Of a stretch of 64,000 bases of DNA, positions 27,855 through 35,004 are shown one piece after another. Each line of letters begins with the position of its first letter. Positions within the stretch are counted from its first letter, which is position 1. Both the position numbers and the translations under genes were made by a program. The notes beneath the pieces are model-generated. The model was not told where the DNA came from and did no database searches. It worked only from the letters and a program-made list of their open reading frames with translations. The stretch comes from an uncultured Ferrimonas sp. (GTDB lineage: Bacteria > Pseudomonadota > Gammaproteobacteria > Enterobacterales > Shewanellaceae), in contig NZ_CANLCI010000022.1 of the NCBI RefSeq assembly GCF_947489035.1, positions 1 to 64,000 on the forward strand. The letters run 5' to 3'.

Positions 27855-28450
27855 GGGGATTCTCTGTCATGGCAGTACGTCGTTGTTGCAGCGAACTATA
27901 AGCCACAGCGAAAAACTCAGTCAATAGTTATTCGTTAATTTTGTTGTTTTATTCATTTTTGTAAATTGAAGTGACGATGAATTCAGTTTTGGGGCACTAG
28001 CGAAATAGCACGAAATGTTGTGATTTTGTTGCAGCCAAACGGCGCTGGCACAATGGCTTTTATGGGGCGTTAGGTTACTTGTTCTCCATAAGTAGCGGCT
28101 TGTTTTGCCCGTCAGCGCTGGCTTTGCGCTGATCTGGTGGCGATTGGGCTAACGCGGCTGTGGCCGCCTTGGCCCTGCCCGCCGCGGGATGGCGGTTGAT
28201 GATTGAGTTCACTGCCGACTGGGTTTACATTGCGGCAACATTGGTCGGGGTGTTGATTGCATCAATATGCATTTTGTTGGCGCGCTGCTGCAAGGGCGGC
28301 GCTGAGCCGGATCGACGCCGACATCAGAGTTCGGTCAATAGATCGGTCAAGAGATCGGCAAAGGGGGTGATCGCCGCGAGTGGCCAAACCGGCAGGGCAG
28401 ATCGGCTGAGCAGCGAGCGCAGCAACAGGGCAGGGGACAATCGGCGGAAA
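27855..28450. other. Intergenic region between the ABC operon and the signalling operon
   Basis: About 600 bp without a supported gene. A plus-strand frame from 28199 begins with a hydrophobic helix but then turns low-complexity, crosses a terminator and runs antisense into the cyclase gene, so I leave it out. The left part must contain the binding-protein promoter. Confidence 0.4.
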
Positions 28451-28480
28451 CAAAAACAGCGCCACATTGGGCGCTGTTGG
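28451..28480 (-). terminator. Terminator of the receiver-CheC-cyclase operon
   Basis: Arms AACAGCGCC and GGCGCTGTT pair across a 6-nt loop. Read on the minus strand the stem is followed by TTTTG. It lies 30 bp beyond the cyclase stop. Confidence 0.75.
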
Positions 28481-28509
28481 TTCGCGGGGGAAGCCGCAGC
28501 GAGGCAACC

Positions 28510-29490
28510 TCAGTTGGCCATCACCACTTTATTTCGCCCAGTCAGTTTGGCTTCGTACAGGGCTTTATCGGCCTCTGACAGCGCATCTTTCGACGGCTTA
28601 TCGAACTCAAACTGCACCCCACCGATGCTGATGGAGACGCTGATCTGGTGATGCTCGGTTTGGATGGGAGTAGCACAAATCGATTCGCGCAGGCGGTTTA
28701 GCACCGATACGCTGGCGCTGCCTGGCAGGTTGGGCAGCAGCAGCGCAAACTCCTCTCCGCCAAAACGGCAGAGGGTGTCGGAGGAGCGCAAACAGGTTTG
28801 AATGCGGTTGCCAATCTCGATCAGCACTTCATCACCGGCGGGGTGGCCGTAGGTGTCGTTAACGTCTTTAAATTTATCAACGTCGAAAATCGCCACCACC
28901 ATCGGCCAGTCGTAGCGTTTACAACGGGCGATGTCGTGGTTTAACTGCTCGAAGAAGTAACGGCGGTTGTAGAGGCCGGTCATCTCGTCGCGGTTGCTGG
29001 ACTCTTCAAATTCCAGTGCTTGTTCGGTGGCGTCTTCCAGCATCTTCTGTGCCATCGCCATTTCGGTGACGTCATGAACCGACACACACACGCCCTGCAC
29101 CACCCCTTTGGTGTCGCGCAGGGGCCACATGGCGCAGTTTTGGTACATGTGATCAACATCGCCAACACTGTATTGGCTGCTGGGAAAGTGCAGCAGGTAA
29201 GGACGCTGAGTCCAGTTGGTGTAGGACTGGTTGCCCAGCACCATCACCGAGCGCACTTTTTTGGCGAACCAGCCCTCTTTTAGCTCTGGAAAGAAACGCG
29301 GCAAGCTTTGATTCAGCACTTCGCTGGCCTTGAGCTTGCTGTGTACTTCCATAAAGCGGTTCCAGAAGATCACATTTAAGCGGCGATCCACCGCAAATAC
29401 GCCAGCGGTCGACATCGATTCCAATACGTTGGAAAAATCGAATTCGCTACTGTCGCTGTGATCCTCAGGGCCGGATTCAAATGGGGTCAT
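28510..29490 (-). CDS. PAS-domain diguanylate cyclase
   Basis: The 326-residue cytosolic protein has a PAS domain (about 25-150) and a GGDEF domain with GGEEF at 244-248, predicted to make c-di-GMP. The inhibitory I-site RSSD sits five residues before the signature, so product inhibition is likely. It overlaps the CheC-like gene by ATGA, placing it in one operon with a CheY-like receiver. Confidence 0.92.
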   Translation of the reverse strand: MTPFESGPEDHSDSSEFDFSNVLESMSTAGVFAVDRRLNVIFWNRFMEVHSKLKASEVLNQSLPRFFPELKEGWFAKKVRSVMVLGNQSYTNWTQRPYLLHFPSSQYSVGDVDHMYQNCAMWPLRDTKGVVQGVCVSVHDVTEMAMAQKMLEDATEQALEFEESSNRDEMTGLYNRRYFFEQLNHDIARCKRYDWPMVVAIFDVDKFKDVNDTYGHPAGDEVLIEIGNRIQTCLRSSDTLCRFGGEEFALLLPNLPGSASVSVLNRLRESICATPIQTEHHQISVSISIGGVQFEFDKPSKDALSEADKALYEAKLTGRNKVVMAN

Positions 29491-30107
29491 GCCATCAATG
29501 CTCGCAATGAGGAGATCAAGTGCTGCAGCCCTTCTGGGCGCAAAGAGATGATGTTGTCGCAGTGGACGCCTTTCTCTTCAATTTCGAGCTTGATGTCGAT
29601 CAGCAACACCTGATCGCTGGAGGTGTCGAGCAAACGGTTGGCGTCGACTAACTCGCTGCGGGTTTCAAACTCCACCAGCACCGGTTGCGCCAAGTGCACG
29701 TCCAGTTGCATCGCTTCGGATAAACCCGATAACGAGGCACTGTTGATGACGTTGGTCAGCTCGTTGAAGATCTCTTTTTGGATCGCCTGAGACTTCGCGT
29801 CTTCGTCGTCGTAACCGAGGTATTCCATCAGGGCGTTGATGGCGCTGCCACCAAACAGCAGCGAGGAGCGGCCTAACATCTGCCCCATAAACTCTTGCTG
29901 CACGATGTTAACGGGATCCGACTTGCGGCCAAACTGCTGCACCAAGTTGGTGACGGTGCTTTGATTGCCAAATTCAACTTGTGGCACGGACAGTTTTACT
30001 TTGCTCTCAAACACTTCTGACAGCTTAGCGCCAGCGCGGCCCATGCCAATGTTGGTGAGTTCACGCAGAGCGTCAAGTTCGTCCGCGGACAGTTGATATT
30101 GGTTCAT
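29487..30107 (-). CDS. CheC-family phosphatase-like protein
   Basis: The 206-residue protein has the CheC signature twice: ELTNIGMGRAGAKLSE (about 16-31) and EIFNELTNVINSASLSGLSE further on, each with the E-x-x-N arrangement that removes phosphate from CheY in known members. It is encoded between a CheY-like receiver (one-base overlap, TAATG) and a diguanylate cyclase (four-base overlap). That suggests it dephosphorylates this receiver rather than a chemotaxis CheY, which is my inference. Confidence 0.8.
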   Translation of the reverse strand: MNQYQLSADELDALRELTNIGMGRAGAKLSEVFESKVKLSVPQVEFGNQSTVTNLVQQFGRKSDPVNIVQQEFMGQMLGRSSLLFGGSAINALMEYLGYDDEDAKSQAIQKEIFNELTNVINSASLSGLSEAMQLDVHLAQPVLVEFETRSELVDANRLLDTSSDQVLLIDIKLEIEEKGVHCDNIISLRPEGLQHLISSLRALMA

Positions 30108-30472
30108 TACAGCGCACCTTCCTGGCGTAGCATGGTTTCAAGTTGTTCGGCAGTGATTGGCTTAGGGATAAAGCCCTTAGCGCCCAACTCCAGTGCTTCT
30201 TGCTGAACACCGTGTTGGATGTCAGCAGAGATCACGAAGATGGTGGCAGCGTAGTGACGTTGCTGCAATTGCTTTAATACCTCGATGCCATCCACTTCGG
30301 GCATGGTTAGATCAAGGAAAACAAAATCAAACTGTTGCTGCTGGCATTGATCCAGCGCACTTTGCCCACCGTCGGCTTCAGAGATTTCGACGTTCCAGCC
30401 CGCAGGAATGGCATGCTTGATCATGCGGCGGGAGAACGACGAGTCGTCGACAATAAGTAGACTGTGAGACAT
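30107..30472 (-). CDS. Single-domain response regulator, CheY-like
   Basis: I start at ATG 30472 (MSHSLLIVDDS), which gives a 121-residue stand-alone receiver; the longer frame adds a tail unlike the family. Acidic pair D-D near residue 10, phospho-acceptor Asp in FVFLDLTMP and the Lys in GFIPKP are present. No output domain, so it must signal by protein contact, probably to the CheC-like protein and cyclase that follow. Confidence 0.88.
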   Translation of the reverse strand: MSHSLLIVDDSSFSRRMIKHAIPAGWNVEISEADGGQSALDQCQQQQFDFVFLDLTMPEVDGIEVLKQLQQRHYAATIFVISADIQHGVQQEALELGAKGFIPKPITAEQLETMLRQEGAL

Positions 30473-30541
30473 TACAGATCCTAATGGTAAAGATTGGATG
30501 TTAACCGAGTCATGATATGAAAAATTGGCCAGCACTGTAAT

Positions 30542-30591
30542 AAAAAGACCTCACTAATGAGAGTTGAACGACATTTTAAAGGTCTTTTTTT
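30542..30591. terminator. Bidirectional hairpin with T-runs on both strands
   Basis: Arms AAAAAGACCT and AGGTCTTTTT enclose a 28-nt loop that itself holds CTCA/TGAG. It lies between the DUF1456 gene and the receiver gene, both minus strand. Confidence 0.6.
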
Positions 30592-30661
30592 GTGCGCGTG
30601 GGCGCTGCCACTCAATTTGATGCATCTGACATGCACAATTAGGTGAATACTGGCCAAAACG

Positions 30662-30695
30662 GCCCCAGTGCCGAACAATAAACCAGCACTGGGGC
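30662..30695 (-). terminator. Terminator after the DUF1456 gene
   Basis: Arms GCCCCAGTGC and GCACTGGGGC pair over a 14-nt loop. On the minus strand a short CGTTTTGG follows. Confidence 0.65.
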
Positions 30696-30711
30696 ACCCA
30701 TTCATCTTAGA

Positions 30712-31188
30712 TCAGCTTTTTTTACGGTGTTTAATGCCGAGGCCACGAACGAAGTTACGCAGTAACTGATCGCCACACACTTGGTAGTTGCGATGATCCG
30801 GCTTGCGGAACAGCGCCGACAACTCTGACTTGGTCAGGCGGAAGTTAGACAACGCTAAGATCTCGACAATGTCGGTGTCTTTTAACTCTAGTGCGATACG
30901 CAACTTACGCAGGATGTCGTTGTTGCTCATCCGTTGTTTGCCGGTCAGCAGTTTTGGCTCGCGGCCCTCTTGCACGCCACGGAACTTGATGATCAGCCCA
31001 TCCAAAAAGGCCGATAAGGTCCGGTCGCGACACGCCACAAAACCCGCTTCTTCTTCTTTCTTCAGCAGGTGATCCAGCTCTTCTTTAGTGATCGGGTAAT
31101 TCATCAGTGCGAACACCGCGATCACATCCGGGTTGTTAAAGTTCAGGGCGTAGCGCAGTTGGCGCAGCAGATCGTTTTGCAGCAGCAT
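30712..31188 (-). CDS. DUF1456 (YehS-like) protein
   Basis: The start at ATG 31188 (MLLQNDLLRQLRYAL) gives 158 residues, the usual length; the 17 codons upstream are not conserved in type. The protein is an internal duplication. NDLLRQLRYALNFNNPDVIAVFAL and NDILRKLRIALELKDTDIVEILAL are the two repeats, each followed by a helix and FLDGLI/FVRGLG. The molecular role is unknown. It stands alone, downstream of the recQ-like gene by chance of order. Confidence 0.85.
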   Translation of the reverse strand: MLLQNDLLRQLRYALNFNNPDVIAVFALMNYPITKEELDHLLKKEEEAGFVACRDRTLSAFLDGLIIKFRGVQEGREPKLLTGKQRMSNNDILRKLRIALELKDTDIVEILALSNFRLTKSELSALFRKPDHRNYQVCGDQLLRNFVRGLGIKHRKKS

Positions 31189-31280
31189 GGGGCGTCTCAA
31201 ATTATCAAATTGGCGCAATTGTAATGAAAACTGCGCCACCGTGCCGGACTAAATAGCACAAACTCGATAATGAATATGCT

Positions 31281-33221
31281 CTAACCGTGATTACTGTGAG
31301 TACTGAGCGCGGTGAGCGCCTGTTGTAGCGTGGCGAAGGGCTGGCTTTGCTGCTGGCCGTAGCCCGGTAACGTGCGCGCTTTCAGCTTGGTGAGCCACGG
31401 GCTGGGCAGGGCGGTAAGAAATCGAGCCCCTAAGCGGGGGCTATACGGCCAGCCCTGTTGCGCTAACGCCTGTTGCAGTGGCGCAATCCACTGCTGCAAC
31501 TGCGCGGCGCTGGCCATGGCTGGGGCGGGTGCCTGCGCTAGGGTGGCCGCTGCGCCGCGACAGGCGCTGCAATGGCCACACTGGCTGGGGGCTTCGCCGT
31601 CGCCAAAATAGCTGGCTAAGGCGTAGCTGAGGCAACTTTGGCTTTGCAGCAGCGCCAGCATCTGGGCGATGCGCGCCACTTCGCTGTGCTCTTTGTCGGC
31701 AAACTGCTGCACCAGTTGCGCCAGCACCGGTGCCAGCGCGGGCAACGGCTGCTGCACCTGATAGACCTCGGTCATCTGTTTGGTTTGCAGTTCGATCAGC
31801 CCTTGCTGTTCAAAGTAATCCAGCGCGCTAAGGGCGCGGCTGCGCTCGGCGCCGTAGCCTTGATGCAGTGCATCAAAATCCACCTGCCACCAGGTGCGGG
31901 CTTTCTGGCAGTAGGTCAGCAGCGCTTGCACAAAGGCGTGGCGCTCGCCGTTAAAGCGGTTGGCCAGCTCGGCTTCGCTCACCAGCAGCTTAAATTTCAC
32001 TTCGGCGTAGTAGCTGTATTTGGCTTCAATCAATCCGGCCATCTCTAGGTACACCAACAGGGTTCGCAGCGGCAGTGGCCGCACGTTACTGCTGCCGCAA
32101 AGTTGGTTGGCCATCAGCTCCCATTGCGGCCCCGCTTGGCTGATCTCGGTCAGCACCCGTTCAATGCTGTCGGCTTCGGGGGTGTCGCCAAAGATGAAGT
32201 TTTCCAGCACCGAGCGGTTGGCTTGGTTGGCCAACACCAAACACTCAGCCCGCAACCCATCGCGACCGGCACGGCCGATCTCTTGGCTGTAGTTTTCAAC
32301 GGATTTGGGCAGATCGTAATGGATAACGTGGCGGATATCGGCTTTGTCGACCCCCATGCCAAAGGCGATGGTGGCGACAATCACCGCCAGTTCACCGGCC
32401 ATAAATTGCTGCTGGATCCGCATCCGCACGGGGTGATCTAAGCCGGCGTGGTAGGCGGCTGCCCGATGCCCCGCTTGGCTGAGCGCCAGCGCCACTTGCT
32501 CGGCGCTTTGCTGCTGGGTGACGTAGACAATGGCCCCTTGATCGCGGCGGCTGTCTAAGTGTTGCAACAGCGCTTGTTGCCGCTGCTCTGGCGCCACCGC
32601 TTGCACGGCCAGATCCAAGTTGGCGCGATAAAAACCGGTGGCGGTGATGCATTCCGGCGCGATGGCAAACTTGGCGGCCATGTCGTTGATCACCTTGGGG
32701 GTGGCGGTGGCGGTGAGCAACAGCACCCGTTCGATGTTTAGGTTGTGGCGGTAGTGCGGCAGCTTAAGGTAATCCGGCCGAAAGTTATGGCCCCATTCAC
32801 TGATGCAGTGGGCTTCGTCCACCACCAGCAAGCTGATCGGGATCTGGCCGATGAAGTGACGAAAGCGTTCGTTCTTCAGGCGTTCGACCGAAATCATCAA
32901 AATCTTAATCTCGCCGCGGCGTACCTGCTGCATCACCTGCTGGGTTTGCTCAAACGATTGGGTTGAATCGATGGTGGCGGCGGCGATGCCTTTGCTGTGC
33001 AAAAACGCCAATTGATCCTGCATCAACGCCAGCAGCGGCGAGATCACCAAGGTTAAGTTGGGCAGCGCCAAGGCGGGCAACTGGTAACACAGGGATTTGC
33101 CCGATCCGGTAGGAAAAATAGCGGCGGCGCTGTGCCCCTGTAACAGGTGCTCGATGGTTTGTTGCTGGCCGGGGCGAAATTCGCTAAAGCCAAAGTGTTG
33201 TTGTAGCAGGGCATGGGGCAT
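31281..33221 (-). CDS. RecQ-family ATP-dependent DNA helicase
   Basis: The 646-residue enzyme has FRPGQQQTIEHLL (motif 0), Walker A FPTGSGKS, VVDEAHCISEWGH (motif II and aromatic loop), TATATPKV and QEIGRAGRDG (motif VI). The RecQ C-terminal zinc module is present with C...CGHCSAC. A recognisable HRDC domain is missing, replaced by about 90 Gln/Ala-rich residues. It is therefore a RecQ paralogue of the longer gammaproteobacterial type rather than E. coli RecQ itself. It unwinds DNA 3' to 5' in repair. Confidence 0.88.
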   Translation of the reverse strand: MPHALLQQHFGFSEFRPGQQQTIEHLLQGHSAAAIFPTGSGKSLCYQLPALALPNLTLVISPLLALMQDQLAFLHSKGIAAATIDSTQSFEQTQQVMQQVRRGEIKILMISVERLKNERFRHFIGQIPISLLVVDEAHCISEWGHNFRPDYLKLPHYRHNLNIERVLLLTATATPKVINDMAAKFAIAPECITATGFYRANLDLAVQAVAPEQRQQALLQHLDSRRDQGAIVYVTQQQSAEQVALALSQAGHRAAAYHAGLDHPVRMRIQQQFMAGELAVIVATIAFGMGVDKADIRHVIHYDLPKSVENYSQEIGRAGRDGLRAECLVLANQANRSVLENFIFGDTPEADSIERVLTEISQAGPQWELMANQLCGSSNVRPLPLRTLLVYLEMAGLIEAKYSYYAEVKFKLLVSEAELANRFNGERHAFVQALLTYCQKARTWWQVDFDALHQGYGAERSRALSALDYFEQQGLIELQTKQMTEVYQVQQPLPALAPVLAQLVQQFADKEHSEVARIAQMLALLQSQSCLSYALASYFGDGEAPSQCGHCSACRGAAATLAQAPAPAMASAAQLQQWIAPLQQALAQQGWPYSPRLGARFLTALPSPWLTKLKARTLPGYGQQQSQPFATLQQALTALSTHSNHG

Positions 33222-33411
33222 GGGGCGCTCGCGGCAAGAGGGGGCAATGGGCCACTAGTGTCGCCAGTGACTGTGGGCAGGTCAAACCGATGTGGTGTTT
33301 CGAGCCGACTGTCAACGTGCGGCGGTGGCTACGGGGGCCGTTGATGCGGCGGTTGCGGTGCGCGCGTCGCCGCGGCTGGAAGGGGTGGGCTAAGCGGCAG
33401 AGGAAATCGAT

Positions 33412-33461
33412 TGGCTCACATCAAAAAATCCACTGAAGTGTGAGCCACTTGGCTTTATACT
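33412..33461 (+). promoter_or_regulatory. Inverted repeat and promoter upstream of the thioredoxin-fold gene
   Basis: Perfect 9-bp arms TGGCTCACA (33412-33420) and TGTGAGCCA (33439-33447) flank an A-rich 18-bp spacer. A TATACT -10 follows at 33456-33461. The right arm lies across the -35 to -10 spacer, a usual place for a repressor site. Confidence 0.5.
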
Positions 33462-33495
33462 GCGGCTACTTTTCTGTCCGAAATTGAGATGTGTC

Positions 33496-33876
33496 GTGAA
33501 GAAACTGCTGATTAAAGGCTTACGGGAAGGCTTAGGCCGAGTGATTGTGTTTGGTGATTGGATCTCGCGCCCAAGTAAAGTGCGCCGTGATGTTTCTGCC
33601 CAAGCGCAGGTGGAGCAACAGTTGCAAGGGTTGAGCCTGTACCAGCTGTATGCCTGCCCATTTTGCGTTAAAACCCGCCGGGCGCTGCACCGCTTGGATC
33701 TGCCGATGGCGCTGCGCGACACCAAAGTGGGCAGCCCTCACCGTGATGAATTGGCCAGCGAAGGCGGCAAATTGATGGTGCCGTGCCTGCGGATTGAAGA
33801 AGCGGGTGAAGTGCGCTGGATGTATGAATCCGGTGACATCATCGCCTATTTAGAGCAGCGTTTTGGGGCGAAATAA
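33496..33876 (+). CDS. Glutaredoxin/GST N-terminal-fold protein
   Basis: The chosen start is GTG 33496 (VKKLLIKGLREGLG), with GAGAT upstream; the open frame itself begins at a TTG four codons earlier. About 50 N-terminal residues precede a thioredoxin fold with the CPFC redox motif (LYACPFCVKTRRALH), a cis-proline (MVPCL) and ESGDIIAYLE, as in glutaredoxins and GST N-terminal domains. The 126-residue protein probably binds glutathione; the partner is unknown. Confidence 0.8.
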   Translation: MKKLLIKGLREGLGRVIVFGDWISRPSKVRRDVSAQAQVEQQLQGLSLYQLYACPFCVKTRRALHRLDLPMALRDTKVGSPHRDELASEGGKLMVPCLRIEEAGEVRWMYESGDIIAYLEQRFGAK

Positions 33877-33909
33877 GCCCGAATCCCCCAGCACGTAAAA
33901 CCACGGAGA

Positions 33910-33936
33910 AACCACCGTTCTTACGGTGGTTTTTTG
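33910..33936 (+). terminator. Terminator after the thioredoxin-fold gene
   Basis: ACCACCG and CGGTGGT pair over TTCTTA and end in TTTTTT. Confidence 0.85.
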
Positions 33937-34267
33937 TACGGGCTGTTGAATCGCTTTTGCCTAAGCAGCACCAACCTAAGGCAAAGGGGATCCCAAAGGG
34001 AGAATCCCCCCTTTTTGCTACGAGCTAGTGTGCCGTCGCCACCGCGACCTAACCACTTGAATGCAAAGTGGCGACATCGCACCGCAGGTGCCAATGCCTT
34101 TATCACAGCAACGCCAACAGTTAACCAAGACACCGCCTTTTTGTGCGCTGAAAAAAAGTCACGGCCCTACGCCAGCTTGGGCTCAAAAATCCCGCTTTGA
34201 GTTCACGTTTTTGCGGTCTCACCCTGTGGTTAGATGGCATCAGACTTATTGGATCTGGAGCAACAGC
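33937..34267. other. Intergenic region with a second imperfect hairpin
   Basis: About 330 bp with no supported gene. GCAAAGGGGAT (33981-33991) and ATCCCCCCTTTTTGC form an imperfect stem at 33981-34018 that may be a back-up terminator. CTGGAGC before the next ATG belongs to the small gene that follows. Confidence 0.4.
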
Positions 34268-34543
34268 ATGTCTGAACGCATTGAAGTAACCCCGGCGCTG
34301 CAAGTGGTGCAGTTGGTGTTAGAGCACGGCCATCCGGTGGAGGATGGCGTGGAGTATCAAGGGTTTGTGGTGGATGGCGAGTGGGATGCCCACAACTTAA
34401 GCCTCAGCCGCGATAACGTCAGCTTAGATATCCGTTTTCATAATGCCTATCAGTTACGTTCGCCGAACGACGCCGCCACCCAGCGCTTTGTGGATTCCAT
34501 CCAGCAGTTGTTGGCGGGCAAGGCCGTTGGCAAACTGCACTGA
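34268..34543 (+). CDS. Small conserved-looking protein of unknown function
   Basis: ATG 34268 has CTGGAG upstream, and the 91-residue protein MSERIEVTPALQVVQLVLEH... is acidic and cytosolic. The layout (HGHPVEDGVEYQGF, then LSLSRDNVSLDIRFHNAYQL) recalls the small DUF3081 family of Shewanella and relatives. This is a loose match and I would not name it without a search. Longer in-frame extensions upstream read through non-coding sequence. Confidence 0.6.
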   Translation: MSERIEVTPALQVVQLVLEHGHPVEDGVEYQGFVVDGEWDAHNLSLSRDNVSLDIRFHNAYQLRSPNDAATQRFVDSIQQLLAGKAVGKLH

Positions 34544-34677
34544 GGCGCGGGCTGCCCCACACGGCCATTGACTGGCTGCATCGGCTTGGCGCAGCGGTAA
34601 CGTAACCGCGGGTTCGCCCTCTTCGCTTGGCAATCGCCCCGCCACTGCGGGGCGTTGTTTTCGGTGTCTGTGCCGCG

Positions 34678-34731
34678 CTATGCCTGCTGCTAATGCGGTG
34701 TGCGATTACGCCTGCGGCTAATCACACCTAC
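34678..34731. repeat. REP-like palindromic repeat, copy 1
   Basis: This 54-bp unit is 53/54 identical to 34791-34844. Its core (34697-34728) folds as GTGTG-c-GATTA ... TAATCACAC with an inner GCC-TGC-GGC stem. The form GTGCGATTA...TAATCGCAC is typical of extragenic palindromes mobilised by RAYT (TnpA-REP) proteins. It lies in the 460-bp gap between a small orphan and the protease. Confidence 0.65.
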
Positions 34732-34790
34732 TGTGGAGCAAACCTGTGTTTAATCGTAGGTCCCGTTAGCCGTTGTTTGGCGTAACGTGA

Positions 34791-34844
34791 CTATGCCTGC
34801 TGCTAATGCGCTGTGCGATTACGCCTGCGGCTAATCACACCTAC
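34791..34844. repeat. REP-like palindromic repeat, copy 2
   Basis: Second copy, differing from copy 1 by one base (GCGGTGTG to GCGCTGTG). Short tandem units ACGTTTAAGCAAAACT follow at about 34842-34873 and then GTTTAATCGTA, which also occurs between the copies, so the duplicated block is larger than 54 bp. Confidence 0.65.
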
Positions 34845-34912
34845 GTTTAAGCAAAACTACGTTTAAGCAAAACTACGTTTAATAAAATCTGCGTTTAATC
34901 GTACCCACAAAA

Positions 34913-34934
34913 AAGCCCCGCGAAAGCGGGGCTT
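34913..34934 (-). terminator. Terminator of the subtilase gene
   Basis: AAGCCCCGC-gaaa-GCGGGGCTT. Read on the minus strand it ends in TTTTTT. Confidence 0.9.
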
Positions 34935-35004
34935 GCTGCAAACTCAGGCATAACATGGGTGCGGATTGAACACCGTTAGGCTGAGCCTTTCTGCGTCGGG
35001 AAGG

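Noticed and set aside
28160-28651. Plus-strand frame starting with a hydrophobic helix
   Set aside because: After the helix it is Arg/Ser-rich, crosses a terminator hairpin and runs 140 bp antisense into the cyclase gene, with no ribosome binding site.
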